Counted from the first letter of the stretch, positions 7,250 through 15,777 are shown. The stretch is DNA of 64,000 nt from Aldehydirespirator sp965204415 (GCA_965204415.1 CBDBEL010000004.1:744001-808000), one strand, 5' to 3'. Program-made: numbers and translations. The notes: generated by a model from the letters alone, not told the origin.

Positions 7250-7648
7250 GTGGCCCACTACATAGACACGTCTGCGCTGGTGAAGCTAGTTGTGCAGGAG
7301 CCGGAGACCGACGCGTTGCGGGCCTGGCTTGCAGCCGCCGAACGCGAGCCGGTGTCGTGCGACCTGGCCCGCACAGAATTGATGCGCACGGTGCGGCGGG
7401 CCGCTCCCGAGCTCGCCCCGGACGCCCGGCGGGTGCTCGACGCGATCACCCTGACCCAGGTCACCACAGCCGTGTTCGAGCAAGCCGGGCGGATCGACCC
7501 CGACACGCTGCGCAGCCTTGACGCCATCCATCTGGCCGCGGCACTGGACTTGGGCGACGACCTCCACGGCCTCGTCACATATGACCGGGTGCTGGCCGGC
7601 GCGGCGAGCGCCTGCGGCATCGCAGTGATCGCACCCGCCGGCCAGTAA
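7250..7648 (+). CDS. vapC: PIN-domain ribonuclease toxin (VapC family)
   Basis: 132 residues from GTG 7250. AHYIDTSALVKLVVQEPE, LARTELMRTVRR, LRSLDAIHLAAALDLG and LVTYDRVL are the four PIN acidic blocks in order. It is the toxin of the Phd-type antitoxin just upstream. GTG 7250 is the only start that leaves a normal VapC N terminus. The gene ends immediately before a copy of the dispersed intergenic element. Confidence 0.9.
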   Translation: MAHYIDTSALVKLVVQEPETDALRAWLAAAEREPVSCDLARTELMRTVRRAAPELAPDARRVLDAITLTQVTTAVFEQAGRIDPDTLRSLDAIHLAAALDLGDDLHGLVTYDRVLAGAASACGIAVIAPAGQ

Positions 7649-7650
7649 GA

Positions 7651-7776
7651 GGCCGAGCGGATAGGCGGCACAAGGCGGCCAATGCGGCGCGAGGCCGTGG
7701 GCGGTGTTGCTTTGGTTTGGGCGGCCCGTGAGCGCAGCGAACAAGAGCGGGAGACACCCCCTCGCAACGTGACGGG
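7651..7776 (-). repeat. Dispersed intergenic element, copy A
   Basis: Read on the minus strand it carries the shared core CTCTTGTTCGCTGCGCTCAC, then GGGCCGCCCAAA, GCCCACGGCCTCGC and the end CCTATCCGCTCGGCC. It sits between convergent vapC and the DUF255 gene. The remaining 7777-7900 holds nothing I can name. Confidence 0.85.
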
Positions 7777-7900
7777 CTTGCACCTACCCGCGCGCGCTCC
7801 AAGGCTCGCCCGACCCGGAGCGGCGGCCGCCTGAGCCTCAAGCCCGACGAGATTCCGGTGGTGGGTCTCATGGCCCCACAACTCCCGGAAACTCAACCAG

Positions 7901-9904
7901 TCAGGCCTCGAGTTGGACGACCAAGTCTTCGACGGTGGCGACCGGGGACTGGCAGGCGAAGTCGCGGCAGACGTAGGCGAAGCCTTCGGGGCGGTCGGCC
8001 CACAGCGGCGAGTCGTAGGGCTCGCCCCAGGCCAGGACCGCGCTGGGCAGGTAGCGGGTCTGCACGGCGGACACCAGGTCGGACCGATCACCGACCACCG
8101 CGATCTCGTGCAGGCCGTTGGCGGCCATGTCGACGGCCTCCAACGCCCGGCCGAAGGCGGTGGGATGCTGGGGTGCCGCCGGACCGACGAGAGCGATGAT
8201 CTGGTGGGCATGCTCGAGGTAGCGGCTCTCGCCGGTGAGGGCGGCCAGCCGGAGCAGCCCGCAGGCTGCCAGTGACTGGGCCGACGGGGTGGCGTTGTCC
8301 ATCAGGTCCTTGGGCCGGGTGACGAGCTTCTCGGCGTCGTCGCCGGTGGTGAACACCCCGCCCCCGTCCTCGTCCCAGAACAGCTCCAGCAGGCCGTCGG
8401 CGGCGGCCCGGGCCTCGTCGATCCAGCGGGCCTCGCCCGACAGCTCGGCCAGCCTGGCCAACGCGTCGATCATGGCACCGTAGTCCTGCGCGTAGGCCAG
8501 ATGACGGGCCTGGGCGGGCCGATCGGCATCGCCGGCCTGCCAAGATCGCAGCCAGCGACCGTCGTCGCGGCGCAGGTTCGCCACCAGGAACTCGCCGTTG
8601 GCGACGGCCGCGGCCCGCCACTCGACGTTGCCGGTGGCTGCAGCGGCCTCGGCCAGAGCCGACAGCATCAGCCCGTTCCACTCGGTGAGGACCTTGTCGT
8701 CGAGGCCGGGGCGGATCCGGCTCTCGCGGCACTCGAACAGAGCTTGACGGGCGGTCTCCACCACCTCGGGCCGGATCAGGTCCCCCCGCACCGGCCGGTT
8801 CAAGATGTTGGCCCCCTCGAAGTTGCCGGCCGCGGTGACCCCCCACCAGGCCACCGCCTCATCGTCGGCGCCCGCACCCGCGGCAGCCCGCACCACGGCA
8901 CGAAGCTCCGGCTCGGACCAGACGTAGAACTTGCCCTCGACGCCCTCGGAGTCGGCATCCTCGGCCGAGTAGAAGCCGCCGTCGGAGTGGCGCAGGTCCC
9001 GCAGCACGTACCCGATCGTCTCGTCGACGACCTGCCGGTAGGCAGCCTCGCCGGTCACCATCCAGGCGTGCAGGTAGACCCTGGTCAGCAGGGCGTTGTC
9101 ATACAGCATCTTCTCGAAGTGCGGCACCAGCCACCGATGGTCGACCGAATAGCGGGCGAAGCCGCCGCCGAGGTGGTCGTAGATGCCGCCGGAAGCCATC
9201 GCGTCCAGGCTTGTGCGCACAACCCGCAGCAGTTCGGGCCGGTCGCTGCGGTGATGGATCCGCAGCGCCGAGGCCAGCGTCATGGCCGCAGGGAACTTGG
9301 GCGCGCCGCCGAAGCCTCCCCACTCCGGATCGAAGGACGAGAGGACGGCGTCTCCGGCCCTATCGAGGGCCCGGCTCTCGGCGGTGCCCGCGGGCGCGGC
9401 GGCACGCGACGTTCGATCGATCAGCGCGGTGAGCTGGTCGGCCTGGGCGTGCACGTCGGAGCGCCGGCTGCTCCAGGCCTCGTCAATGGCCGCCATCACC
9501 TGGCGAAACGAGGCCATCCCGCCCCGGGGCCGGTCCGGGTAGTAGGTGCCGCCGAAGAAGGGGCGTCCGTCGGGGGTCAGGAACACCGTCATGGGCCAGC
9601 CGCCCCGGCCGGTCATGGCCTGCACCGAGTCCATGTAGATGGCGTCCACGTCGGGGCGCTCCTCGCGGTCCACCTTCACGTTCACGAACAGCTGGTTCAT
9701 GATGGCCGCGGTGTCGGGATCCTCGAAGGACTCGTGGGCCATCACATGGCACCAGTGGCAGCTGGAGTAGCCGACCGACAGGAGCACCGGCCGGTCCTGC
9801 TCGGCGGCAGCCTCGAACGCCTCGGGGCCCCACGGGTACCAGTCCACCGGGTTGTCGCGGTGCTGGCGCAGGTAGGGGCTGGTCTCGCCGCCGAGCCGGT
9901 TCAC
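7901..9904 (-). CDS. DUF255 thioredoxin-domain protein (YyaL/SPATA20-like)
   Basis: 667 residues, the normal length. The N-terminal thioredoxin-like domain opens with MNRLGGETSPYLRQH and carries SSCHWCHVMAHESF, whose CxxC motif is CHWC, then GGWPMTVFLTPDG. The rest is an alpha/alpha barrel of glycosidase/epimerase type (DHLGGGFARYSVD, FEKMLYDNA, SAEDADSEG, KVLTEWNGLMLSA, DNATPSAQS). Function of the family is not established; a redox or sugar-related role is often suggested. It is a monocistronic gene flanked on both sides by the dispersed element. Confidence 0.92.
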   Translation of the reverse strand: MNRLGGETSPYLRQHRDNPVDWYPWGPEAFEAAAEQDRPVLLSVGYSSCHWCHVMAHESFEDPDTAAIMNQLFVNVKVDREERPDVDAIYMDSVQAMTGRGGWPMTVFLTPDGRPFFGGTYYPDRPRGGMASFRQVMAAIDEAWSSRRSDVHAQADQLTALIDRTSRAAAPAGTAESRALDRAGDAVLSSFDPEWGGFGGAPKFPAAMTLASALRIHHRSDRPELLRVVRTSLDAMASGGIYDHLGGGFARYSVDHRWLVPHFEKMLYDNALLTRVYLHAWMVTGEAAYRQVVDETIGYVLRDLRHSDGGFYSAEDADSEGVEGKFYVWSEPELRAVVRAAAGAGADDEAVAWWGVTAAGNFEGANILNRPVRGDLIRPEVVETARQALFECRESRIRPGLDDKVLTEWNGLMLSALAEAAAATGNVEWRAAAVANGEFLVANLRRDDGRWLRSWQAGDADRPAQARHLAYAQDYGAMIDALARLAELSGEARWIDEARAAADGLLELFWDEDGGGVFTTGDDAEKLVTRPKDLMDNATPSAQSLAACGLLRLAALTGESRYLEHAHQIIALVGPAAPQHPTAFGRALEAVDMAANGLHEIAVVGDRSDLVSAVQTRYLPSAVLAWGEPYDSPLWADRPEGFAYVCRDFACQSPVATVEDLVVQLEA

Positions 9905-9920
9905 GCGGGTGAGCCTAGGA

Positions 9921-10052
9921 GGCCGAGCGAATAGGTGTGCGAGCGGCCTTCAAGAGCGAGGCCGTGGGCGCTGTTCCTTGGATTTGGGCGGGCCGTGAGC
10001 GCAGCGAACAAGAGCACCGAGACTCCCCTCGCCACACGACGAGCTCTCACCC
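9921..10052 (-). repeat. Dispersed intergenic element, copy B
   Basis: Minus-strand copy with the core CTCTTGTTCGCTGCGCTCAC and end CTATTCGCTCGGCC next to the DUF255 start. It lies between divergent genes, so it cannot serve only as a terminator. Confidence 0.85.
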
Positions 10053-10125
10053 GGCCGCGGGGCACGTGCAGGGATGCGGGCCCTCGATGAGCGGGCCGGC
10101 CCGATGCCGGGGCAGACTGGCGCCT

Positions 10126-10827
10126 GTGAGTGCGGGACTCCGGGTGCTGGTCGTCGACGACGAGCCCTCCTACCGGGAGGGCCTGGAGGTCGCGCTGGGC
10201 GCCGAGGGGTTCATGGTGGACGCGGCCTCCGACGGCGAGGAGGCTCTGGTGATGTTCGAGGCGCTCGAGCCCGACATCGTGCTCCTCGACGTGATGCTGC
10301 CCCGCATGTCGGGCATCGACGTGTGCCGCCGCATCCGCTCGCTGGCCGACACCCCGGTGATCATGGTGTCGGCCCGCCGCGAGGAGATCGACACCGTGGT
10401 CGGGCTGGAGGTCGGCGCGGACGACTACGTGGCCAAGCCCTACCGGGTGCGGGAGCTGGTGGCCCGGATGCGCACCGTGATGCGCCGCAGCCGGGCCCGC
10501 ATGGCCCGCTCCGTCGACACTGCGGCCACCCTCAGCATCGGGGACGTGACGGTGGACCGCGACCGCCACGAGGTGACCGTCGCCGGGGAGCTGGAGCGCA
10601 TGCCGCTCAAGGAGTTCGAGGTGCTGGCGCTGCTGATGGAGCACGCCGGGTTCGTGGTGACCCGCCAGACGCTGATCGACCGGGTGTGGGGCTTCGACTA
10701 CGTGGGAAACACCAAGACTCTCGACGTGCACATCAAGAGGCTCCGGTCGCGCATCGAGAGAGACCCGGCGGATCCGGAGCGGATAGTCACCATCCGGGGC
10801 CTCGGCTACAAGTACGTGGCCCCCTGA
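10126..10827 (+). CDS. OmpR-family response regulator
   Basis: 233 residues from GTG 10126. Receiver domain: LRVLVVDDEPSYREGL with the acidic pair, phospho-acceptor Asp55 in DIVLLDVMLPRMSG, and conserved Lys in DDYVAKPYRVREL. C-terminal winged helix: LKEFEVLALLMEHAG, RQTLIDRVWGFDYVG, TLDVHIKRLRSRIE and IRGLGYKYVAP. It is closest in look to RegX3-like regulators. No sensor kinase gene is adjacent, so it is an orphan here. An upstream in-frame extension into the repeat element is unlikely to be translated. Confidence 0.92.
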   Translation: MSAGLRVLVVDDEPSYREGLEVALGAEGFMVDAASDGEEALVMFEALEPDIVLLDVMLPRMSGIDVCRRIRSLADTPVIMVSARREEIDTVVGLEVGADDYVAKPYRVRELVARMRTVMRRSRARMARSVDTAATLSIGDVTVDRDRHEVTVAGELERMPLKEFEVLALLMEHAGFVVTRQTLIDRVWGFDYVGNTKTLDVHIKRLRSRIERDPADPERIVTIRGLGYKYVAP

Positions 10828-10852
10828 CAGCGCCCGACCGGCCAACCGCGAG

Positions 10853-10996
10853 CGCGAATAGGTGGGAACGATTCACGTCGAAGCGGGGTCACTCCCGCTC
10901 GTGTTCGCTGCGCCCACGGGCCGCCCAAATCCACGAAACAGCGCCCACGACCTCGCCCACTTCAGGCGTTGGTGCCAACCATCCGCTCGGCCTCTG
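10853..10996 (+). repeat. Dispersed intergenic element, copy C
   Basis: Plus-strand copy: left end GCGCGAATAGGTG, core CTCGTGTTCGCTGCGC and GGGCCGCCCAAA, right end ATCCGCTCGGCCTC. Its right end runs to 15 bases before the preferred menA start and would be partly translated if menA began at GTG 10969. Confidence 0.8.
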
Positions 10997-11010
10997 GCCG
11001 GGCAGCCAGA

Positions 11011-11886
11011 GTGACCGGGATCCGCATCTGGGTGGCCGGGGCCCGTCCCCGCACGCTGAGCGCGGGGCTGGTGCCGGTCGCGGTGGGCGCCGCGGTGGCA
11101 GTAGGGGAGGGGTCGCAGACCGCGTGGTGGCGGGCCGGGGCCGCGCTCGTGGTGGGGATGGCGCTGCAGGTGGCGGTCAACTTCGCCAACGACTACTCCG
11201 ACGGCGTGCGGGGCACCGACGACTCCACCCGGGTGGGCCCGCAGCGGCTGGTGGGGTCGGGGATGGCCGAGGCCCGCAGCGTCAAGCGGGCCGCGTTCGG
11301 CGCGTTCGGGGTGGCCATGGCGGCCGGCGCAGTGCTGGCCGCGGTGGCGGGATGGGAGCTGCTCGCCGCGGGCGCCGTCTGCATCGCCGCGGGCTGGGCC
11401 TACACCGGCGGACCCAAGCCCTACGGTTACCTGGGCCTCGGCGAGGTGTTCGTGTTCGTGTTCTTCGGCCTGGTGGCCACGGCGGGCACCACCTACGTGC
11501 TGCTGGAGCGGCTGGACTGGTTCGCGGTGCTCTGCGGCGTTCCGGTGGGCCTCTGGGCGGTGTCGTTGCTGATGGCCAACAACCTTCGCGACATCGCAGG
11601 GGACACGGCTGCCGGCAAGCGCACCCTGGCGGTCCGCCTCGGCGACCGGCGCACCCGGGTGGCCTACATGGCCGTGCTCGAAGCCTCCTACGCGGCGGCT
11701 CTGGTCGCGTCGGTGACGGGCCGGGCCGCGGCGGCCGCAGTGGTCGGGGCGCCCTTCGCGGTGCGGGCGGTGCGCAAGGTCCTGCGGGGGGCGTCCGGGC
11801 GGGATCTGATCCCGGTGCTGGGCGCCACCGCTCAGGCTCAGCTCATCTCGGGCCTGGCCATGACGGCAGGCATCGCGCTGACTTGA
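11011..11886 (+). CDS. menA: 1,4-dihydroxy-2-naphthoate polyprenyltransferase
   Basis: A UbiA-superfamily integral membrane prenyltransferase of 291 residues. First Asp-rich motif: VNFANDYSDGVRGTDD, followed by RVGPQRLVGSG. Second: MANNLRDIAGDTAAGKRTL. About eight to nine hydrophobic helices are visible. Known role: joins the polyprenyl chain to DHNA in menaquinone synthesis, at the membrane. GTG 11011 is preferred; GTG 10969 would add residues encoded by the repeat element. The menG-like methyltransferase at 12791 supports a menaquinone pathway. Confidence 0.9.
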   Translation: MTGIRIWVAGARPRTLSAGLVPVAVGAAVAVGEGSQTAWWRAGAALVVGMALQVAVNFANDYSDGVRGTDDSTRVGPQRLVGSGMAEARSVKRAAFGAFGVAMAAGAVLAAVAGWELLAAGAVCIAAGWAYTGGPKPYGYLGLGEVFVFVFFGLVATAGTTYVLLERLDWFAVLCGVPVGLWAVSLLMANNLRDIAGDTAAGKRTLAVRLGDRRTRVAYMAVLEASYAAALVASVTGRAAAAAVVGAPFAVRAVRKVLRGASGRDLIPVLGATAQAQLISGLAMTAGIALT

Positions 11887-11910
11887 CTGCCCGCGTTCCC
11901 CGCCCGATGC

Positions 11911-12118
11911 ACGCGGCGCGCACCCGGGCCGCCCCCGAGGACACCCGAGCCAACACCGCAATTGAACACATACACGGCGCGCACCCGGGCCGCTCGGGTG
12001 GTACCAAGCCCTGCGAGACGATGAAACACACCCGGCGCGCACCCGGGCCGCTCCCGAGGACACCCGAGCCAACACCGCAACCGAACACACACACGGCGCG
12101 CACCAGCGCCGCTCGGGC
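11911..12118 (+). repeat. Four ~60-bp tandem repeats between menA and the YbaK gene
   Basis: CGGCGCGCACCCGGGCCGC recurs at 11914, 11975 and 12033, with a diverged copy at 12094. Spacing alternates 61/58/61, so units 1-2 and 3-4 form a 119-bp higher-order duplication: CGAGGACACCCGAGCCAACA occurs in units 1 and 3 only. The array ends just before the next ATG (12131). Confidence 0.85.
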
Positions 12119-12130
12119 AGACTGTCGACC

Positions 12131-12622
12131 ATGAGTCGCGAAGCCGTTGTTGCCTGCCTGGAGGCGCTGGGCGTGGCCTACGAAGTGGTGGAGTGCGATC
12201 CCGACTTCGCCGACACCGCCAACTTCTGCGAGCGCTACGGATACCCCATGGAGGCGTCGGCCAACGCCATCTGCGTCGTGGGCAAATCGGCCGAGCGGCC
12301 CATGGCCTGCTGCCTGGTGCTGGCCTCCACTCGGCTGGACGTAAACGGGGTGGTGCGCCGCCGGCTCGGCACCCGCAAGGCCTCCTTCGCCGACGCGGCC
12401 GCCACCGTCGAGCGAACCGGGATGATGATCGGCGGCGTCACGCCGTTCGGCCTGCCCGCCGGGCTCCCGGTGTGGATCGACGCCCGGGTCATGGAATGCG
12501 ACCAGGTGATCGTGGGCGGAGGCTCCCGGGACTGCAAGATCCTGTGCCCGCCCGCCTCACTGCTGGCCGTCGACGGCGCCGAGGTCGTCGAGAACCTGGC
12601 CAAGCCGCCCCCGCCGGCGTGA
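12131..12622 (+). CDS. YbaK/aminoacyl-tRNA deacylase-domain protein
   Basis: 163 residues. The YbaK/EbsC fold is indicated by ALGVAYEVVECDPDFADT, SANAICVVGKS, ACCLVLASTRLDVN and RLGTRKASFADA, then GMMIGGVTPFGLP and VIVGGGSRDCKI. The GGVTPFG loop is the typical substrate-pocket motif. Family role: hydrolysis of mischarged aminoacyl-tRNAs in trans. This copy has an unusually long first strand with a CE(R)YGYP segment. It is convergent with menG. Confidence 0.85.
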   Translation: MSREAVVACLEALGVAYEVVECDPDFADTANFCERYGYPMEASANAICVVGKSAERPMACCLVLASTRLDVNGVVRRRLGTRKASFADAAATVERTGMMIGGVTPFGLPAGLPVWIDARVMECDQVIVGGGSRDCKILCPPASLLAVDGAEVVENLAKPPPPA

Positions 12623-12639
12623 CCAGCGCGGGCCCAACC

Positions 12640-12773
12640 GGAACTGGCAGCACAAAGCACCCATACACCCATACTGAGCGAAACGCTGCCAATACCCGGC
12701 CCCGAGCCAAGCAGGCCCGGAACTGGCAGCACAAAGCACCCATACCGAGCGAAACGCTGCCAATACCCGGCCC
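12640..12773. repeat. Two 79-bp-spaced direct repeats with internal dyads
   Basis: GGAACTGGCAGCACAAAGC begins copies at 12640 and 12719; both end GCTGCCAATACCCGGCCC. Each contains the inverted pair TGGCAGC/GCTGCCA enclosing about 30-40 bases. They sit between the convergent YbaK and menG genes, where a two-way terminator would be expected, but no T-run follows. Confidence 0.8.
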
Positions 12774-12790
12774 TCGGCGGGGCCGCGGCG

Positions 12791-13483
12791 TCAACTGCGG
12801 GTGGCGGTGATCAGCTGGGCGATGCCGGCGCTCAACCGGTGGTGCTGCACATCGGTGAACCCGGCCGTGCGCACGATGGCCTGCAGCTCGGCGGCCGGGG
12901 GCAGGTAGGCAACAGAGTCGGGCAGGTACCGGTAGGCGTCCCGATCCGAGAGCACAGCTCCGATGAGCGGGACGACCCGGCCGAAGTACAGCCCGTGGCC
13001 CCACCGCAGGATCGGGTTGGAGGGCCGGTCCACCTCCAGCAGGCCGATGCGCCCCCCGGGCCGCAGCACCCGGGCCATCTCGGCGAGCAGCGGCGGAACC
13101 GCGGTGAGGTTGCGCAGGGCGAAGCCGCAGGTCGCACCGTCGAGCGCGCCATCGGGAACCGGCAACTCCAGGACGTCGGCGTTGACCCACACAGGACCGT
13201 CGGCGATCGGGGGGGCCGCCCGCAGCATGCCCATCGAGAAGTCGAAACCGACGGGGGAGTGACCCTGCCGGGCCAGCTCCCGGCAGAGGTCCCCGGTGCC
13301 GCAGGCCAGGTCGGCCACCCGCGAACCCGCGGGGAGGGCCAGCGCCCGCACCGTGCGGCGGCGCCAGGCCACATCAAGCCGCAGGGTCATCACCCGGTTC
13401 ACCAAGTCGTAGCGGGGCGCGATGGCGTCGAACATCTCCCGAACGGCCCGGCGCTTCTCCGCCCCGGAGGGCAGTTCGCTCAC
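12791..13483 (-). CDS. menG: Demethylmenaquinone methyltransferase (UbiE/MenG)
   Basis: 230 residues. MFDAIAPRYDLVNRVMTLRLD and WRRRTVRAL are the UbiE signature; VADLACGTGDLC is the SAM motif I; FDFSMGMLR and CGFALRNL follow, then LRPGGRIGLLEVDRP. Known role: last step of menaquinone synthesis, C-methylation with SAM. The GTG start at 13483 overlaps the upstream stop (GTGA), which fixes it. The N terminus would otherwise run on into the neighbouring membrane-protein gene in another frame. Confidence 0.93.
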   Translation of the reverse strand: MSELPSGAEKRRAVREMFDAIAPRYDLVNRVMTLRLDVAWRRRTVRALALPAGSRVADLACGTGDLCRELARQGHSPVGFDFSMGMLRAAPPIADGPVWVNADVLELPVPDGALDGATCGFALRNLTAVPPLLAEMARVLRPGGRIGLLEVDRPSNPILRWGHGLYFGRVVPLIGAVLSDRDAYRYLPDSVAYLPPAAELQAIVRTAGFTDVQHHRLSAGIAQLITATRS

Positions 13484-13863
13484 CTGCGTCGGCGCTTGGG
13501 CCAGTACCGCTGGTAGCTGCGGCTCTGCGAGTGCAGCAGCAGGGAGATCAGGGCGATGTCGAACAACAGCCCGAGCGGCTCCACCCACAGCCACCCCACA
13601 TCGTCGGTGACGGCTAGCAGCAGCAACACCAGGATGGGAAGCGCGGCGACGACCACGCCGAGCTTGTAGGCCCATCGCATCTCGTTGGCGATGCCGAAGG
13701 CGGCCGTCAGCTTTCCTGCCGCGATGACGAGCGAGTACACGGTGAGGCTCCGAGCCCCGATCACCATGAACAGCACTCCGAGTCCTCCCTGGAAGTACAT
13801 CAGCAGCTGGGCGATGTACAGCGTCTGGGGCTGGTGGCGGTTGACCCACACCCTGGGCTCCAT
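13480..13863 (-). CDS. Small membrane protein (three to four helices)
   Basis: About 127 residues: QTLYIAQLLMYFQGGLGVLF, LVIAAGKLTAAFGIA, VVVAALPILVLLLLAV and LGLLFDIALISLLLH are membrane helices, with a basic C terminus (SYQRYWPKRRRR). No family recognised. ATG 13863 has a GGGGG run at SD distance and is preferred over ATG 13884. Translationally coupled to menG (GTGA overlap), so a role near quinone metabolism is possible but unproven. Confidence 0.75.
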   Translation of the reverse strand: MEPRVWVNRHQPQTLYIAQLLMYFQGGLGVLFMVIGARSLTVYSLVIAAGKLTAAFGIANEMRWAYKLGVVVAALPILVLLLLAVTDDVGWLWVEPLGLLFDIALISLLLHSQSRSYQRYWPKRRRR

Positions 13864-13900
13864 GCCCCCAGTATGCAGCCTCACGGGACCTAGGGGCCAC

Positions 13901-14041
13901 GCGGATAGGTGAGAGCCGGTCGCGGTGTGGCGGTGTCATTCCCGCTCTTGTTCGCTGCGCTCACGGGCCGCCCAAACCGCAGCAACACTGCCCACGGCCT
14001 CGCGCCGCATGGGCCGCGTTATCCCGCCTATCCGCTCGGCC
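13901..14041 (+). repeat. Dispersed intergenic element, copy D (most complete)
   Basis: Left end GCGGATAGGTGAGAGC and right end CGCCTATCCGCTCGGCC are inverted with respect to each other (GCGGATAGG/CCTATCCGC). The core CTCTTGTTCGCTGCGCTCAC, GGGCCGCCCAAA and GCCCACGGCCTCGC lie between. The right end is amplified: ATCCGCTCGGCC recurs at 24-bp spacing up to the mshD stop at 14091. Confidence 0.88.
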
Positions 14042-14090
14042 GCTTGGCGGCCCATCCGCTCGGCCTCTTGGCGGCCCATCCGCTCGGCCT

Positions 14091-14783
14091 CTAGGCCGGG
14101 CGGCGGCGGTAGGCGCGGTCGGTGTGATGGTGCTCGAAGCCGATCCGGCGGTACACGGCGTTGGCGGGGTGGTTGTCGGACTCGACGTAGAGCATGCCGA
14201 CGTCCAGCCCACGGTCCGAGAGCCACTCCAGGCCGGCCAGGGTCATGGGCCCACCCAGGCCCCGCCCCGAGAAGTCGGGGTCGACCGCGATCACGTAGAT
14301 CTCGCCCAGCGGTGGGTCGTGGTCGCCGTGCACCTTGGTCCAGCAGAACCCGGCCAGGCGGCCGTCGCAGTGGTGCAGGCGGAAGCCGTCGGCGTCGAAC
14401 CAAGGCTCGGCCATCCGGTCGCGCACATCGCCGGCACCGATCCCGCCCTGCTCGGGGTGCCAGTGGAAGGCCCGGTTGTTGACTGTCACGAACTCGTCGA
14501 TGTCGTCGATGTTGAAGGCCCTGGTGAGGAGGCCCGACGGCTCGGCCGGCAACCGGCAGCGCAGCTGCCAGAGGTCGCGGTACGGCTCGAAGCGGTGGCG
14601 CCGGGCCGCCTGGTCGTCACCCTCTGCGACGTCTCGGATCCAGAGCTGGGCTCCGTCGCTGGGGTCGAGCCCGGCCAGAGCCTCGGTCAGGACGGCGGCT
14701 AGTTCTCCCGCGGCCCGACCCTCGTACACGACCACCTGTGCCTCGCCGCCCGTCGCCGCGGGGGGATTCACCTCGTAGCGCAC
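14091..14783 (-). CDS. mshD: Mycothiol synthase (GNAT, MshD)
   Basis: 230 residues. The C-terminal GNAT domain is diagnostic: VNNRAFHWHPEQGGI, FCWTKVHGD, GEIYVIAVDPDFSGRGLG with the acetyl-CoA loop, MTLAGLEWLSDRG, MLYVESDNHPANAVYRRIGF. The N-terminal GNAT-like domain is shorter than in mycobacterial MshD (about 315 aa), so total length is well below typical. Known role: acetylation of Cys-GlcN-inositol to mycothiol. This is a strong marker for actinobacteria. Confidence 0.9.
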   Translation of the reverse strand: MRYEVNPPAATGGEAQVVVYEGRAAGELAAVLTEALAGLDPSDGAQLWIRDVAEGDDQAARRHRFEPYRDLWQLRCRLPAEPSGLLTRAFNIDDIDEFVTVNNRAFHWHPEQGGIGAGDVRDRMAEPWFDADGFRLHHCDGRLAGFCWTKVHGDHDPPLGEIYVIAVDPDFSGRGLGGPMTLAGLEWLSDRGLDVGMLYVESDNHPANAVYRRIGFEHHHTDRAYRRRPA

Positions 14784-14836
14784 CGGATCGAGAGTACAGC
14801 GACTCCTGCGTCACCCGGATGCGTGCGTCGCCAGTG

Positions 14837-14862
14837 TTCTGTCCGTTCTGTCCGTTCTGTCC
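14837..14862. repeat. 9-bp tandem repeat upstream of mshD
   Basis: TTCTGTCCG occurs nearly three times in a row, 54 bp upstream of the mshD start. The rest of 14784-15067 contains a second short duplication (GACAGGGCACTA, twice near 14950-14973) and no recognisable gene. Confidence 0.75.
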
Positions 14863-15067
14863 ACAAACGCTCGTGGGTCTGAGCCTGCCCGTCAGCGTCG
14901 TCATCACGGGCCAAGCGAGAGCAGCTGGAGCGCGCGGAGGTTGCTGGACAGGGCACTAATAGACAGGGCACTAGAAGGATCGCACCGCCGCGTCCGCCGA
15001 GGGCCTGCCCGGCTGCGTCGCAGGCGCCGCCTCGCGCGGTCGCATGCAGACCGCTAGCGTCTCGCCG

Positions 15068-15709
15068 ATGGCCCGCCCGAGAACTCCCAAGGGCCGAGCC
15101 CGCCGCACCCACGAGCGCCTGACCACGGAGTACCCCGACGCGGTGTGCGAGCTCGACCACCGCAACGCCTTCGAGCTCCTGGTGGCCACCATCCTGTCGG
15201 CCCAAGCCACCGACGTGGGCGTCAACAAGGCCACGCCGGCGCTGTTCGCCCGGTTCGGCGACGCCGAGGCGCTGGCCGAGGTCGAGCCGGAAGAGGTCGA
15301 GCCCTACGTCAGCACGATCGGGCTGTTCCGCAACAAGTCCAAGAGCCTGGTCGGGATGGCCCAGATGCTGGTGGACGACTACGGCGGCGAGGTCCCCGGC
15401 GCCATGAAGGACCTGGTGCGCCTGCCCGGCGTGGGCCGCAAGACCGCCAACGTGATCCGCAGCGTGGCCCTCGGGCTGCCGGGCCTGCCGGTGGACACCC
15501 ACGTGACCCGGCTGTCGAACCTGCTCGGGCTGACCACCGAGACCGATCCGGTGAAGATCGAACTGGAGCTGAACCCGATGATCCCGGCCGCCGAGCGGGG
15601 CGACTTCAGCCTGCGGATGATCCTCCACGGCCGCCGGGTCTGCGTGGCTCGCAGGCCCCGCTGCGAGGACTGCGTGCTCAACGACTTCTGCCCGTCCAGC
15701 GCCGTGTGA
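15068..15709 (+). CDS. nth: Endonuclease III (DNA glycosylase/AP lyase)
   Basis: 213 residues. LVATILSAQATD, the helix-hairpin-helix LPGVGRKTANV with catalytic Lys, and VDTHVTRL with catalytic Asp are all present. The 4Fe-4S cluster is C-x6-C-x2-C-x5-C at the C terminus (CVARRPRCEDC, then VLNDFC). Known role: excision of oxidised pyrimidines. ATG 15068 (MARPRTPKGRA) gives the standard N terminus; ATG 15044 is an alternative eight codons upstream. Divergent from mshD. Confidence 0.94.
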   Translation: MARPRTPKGRARRTHERLTTEYPDAVCELDHRNAFELLVATILSAQATDVGVNKATPALFARFGDAEALAEVEPEEVEPYVSTIGLFRNKSKSLVGMAQMLVDDYGGEVPGAMKDLVRLPGVGRKTANVIRSVALGLPGLPVDTHVTRLSNLLGLTTETDPVKIELELNPMIPAAERGDFSLRMILHGRRVCVARRPRCEDCVLNDFCPSSAV

Positions 15710-15753
15710 CCCACACATCCTGTTCCTCCTGATCCTGCAGGCCCGCCATGCAC

Positions 15754-15777
15754 AACGACTTCCGTCCGTCCAGCGAC
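15754..15777 (+). repeat. Displaced copy of the nth 3' end
   Basis: AACGACTTCCGTCCGTCCAG at 15754 repeats the nth codons at 15680 (AACGACTTCTGCCCGTCCAG), 74 bp downstream. It has no stop in the same frame and is not translated as nth. Confidence 0.7.

Noticed and set aside
4704..7648. Prophage or integrative element
   Set aside because: Toxin-antitoxin and HNH genes are present but no integrase, attachment repeats, structural phage or conjugation genes.
9937..10125. 63-residue N-terminal extension of the response regulator
   Set aside because: It translates the dispersed repeat element; the receiver domain starts normally at GTG 10126.
13484..13939. N-terminal extension of MenG
   Set aside because: Out-of-frame reading of the small membrane-protein gene; the GTGA overlap fixes the start at 13483.
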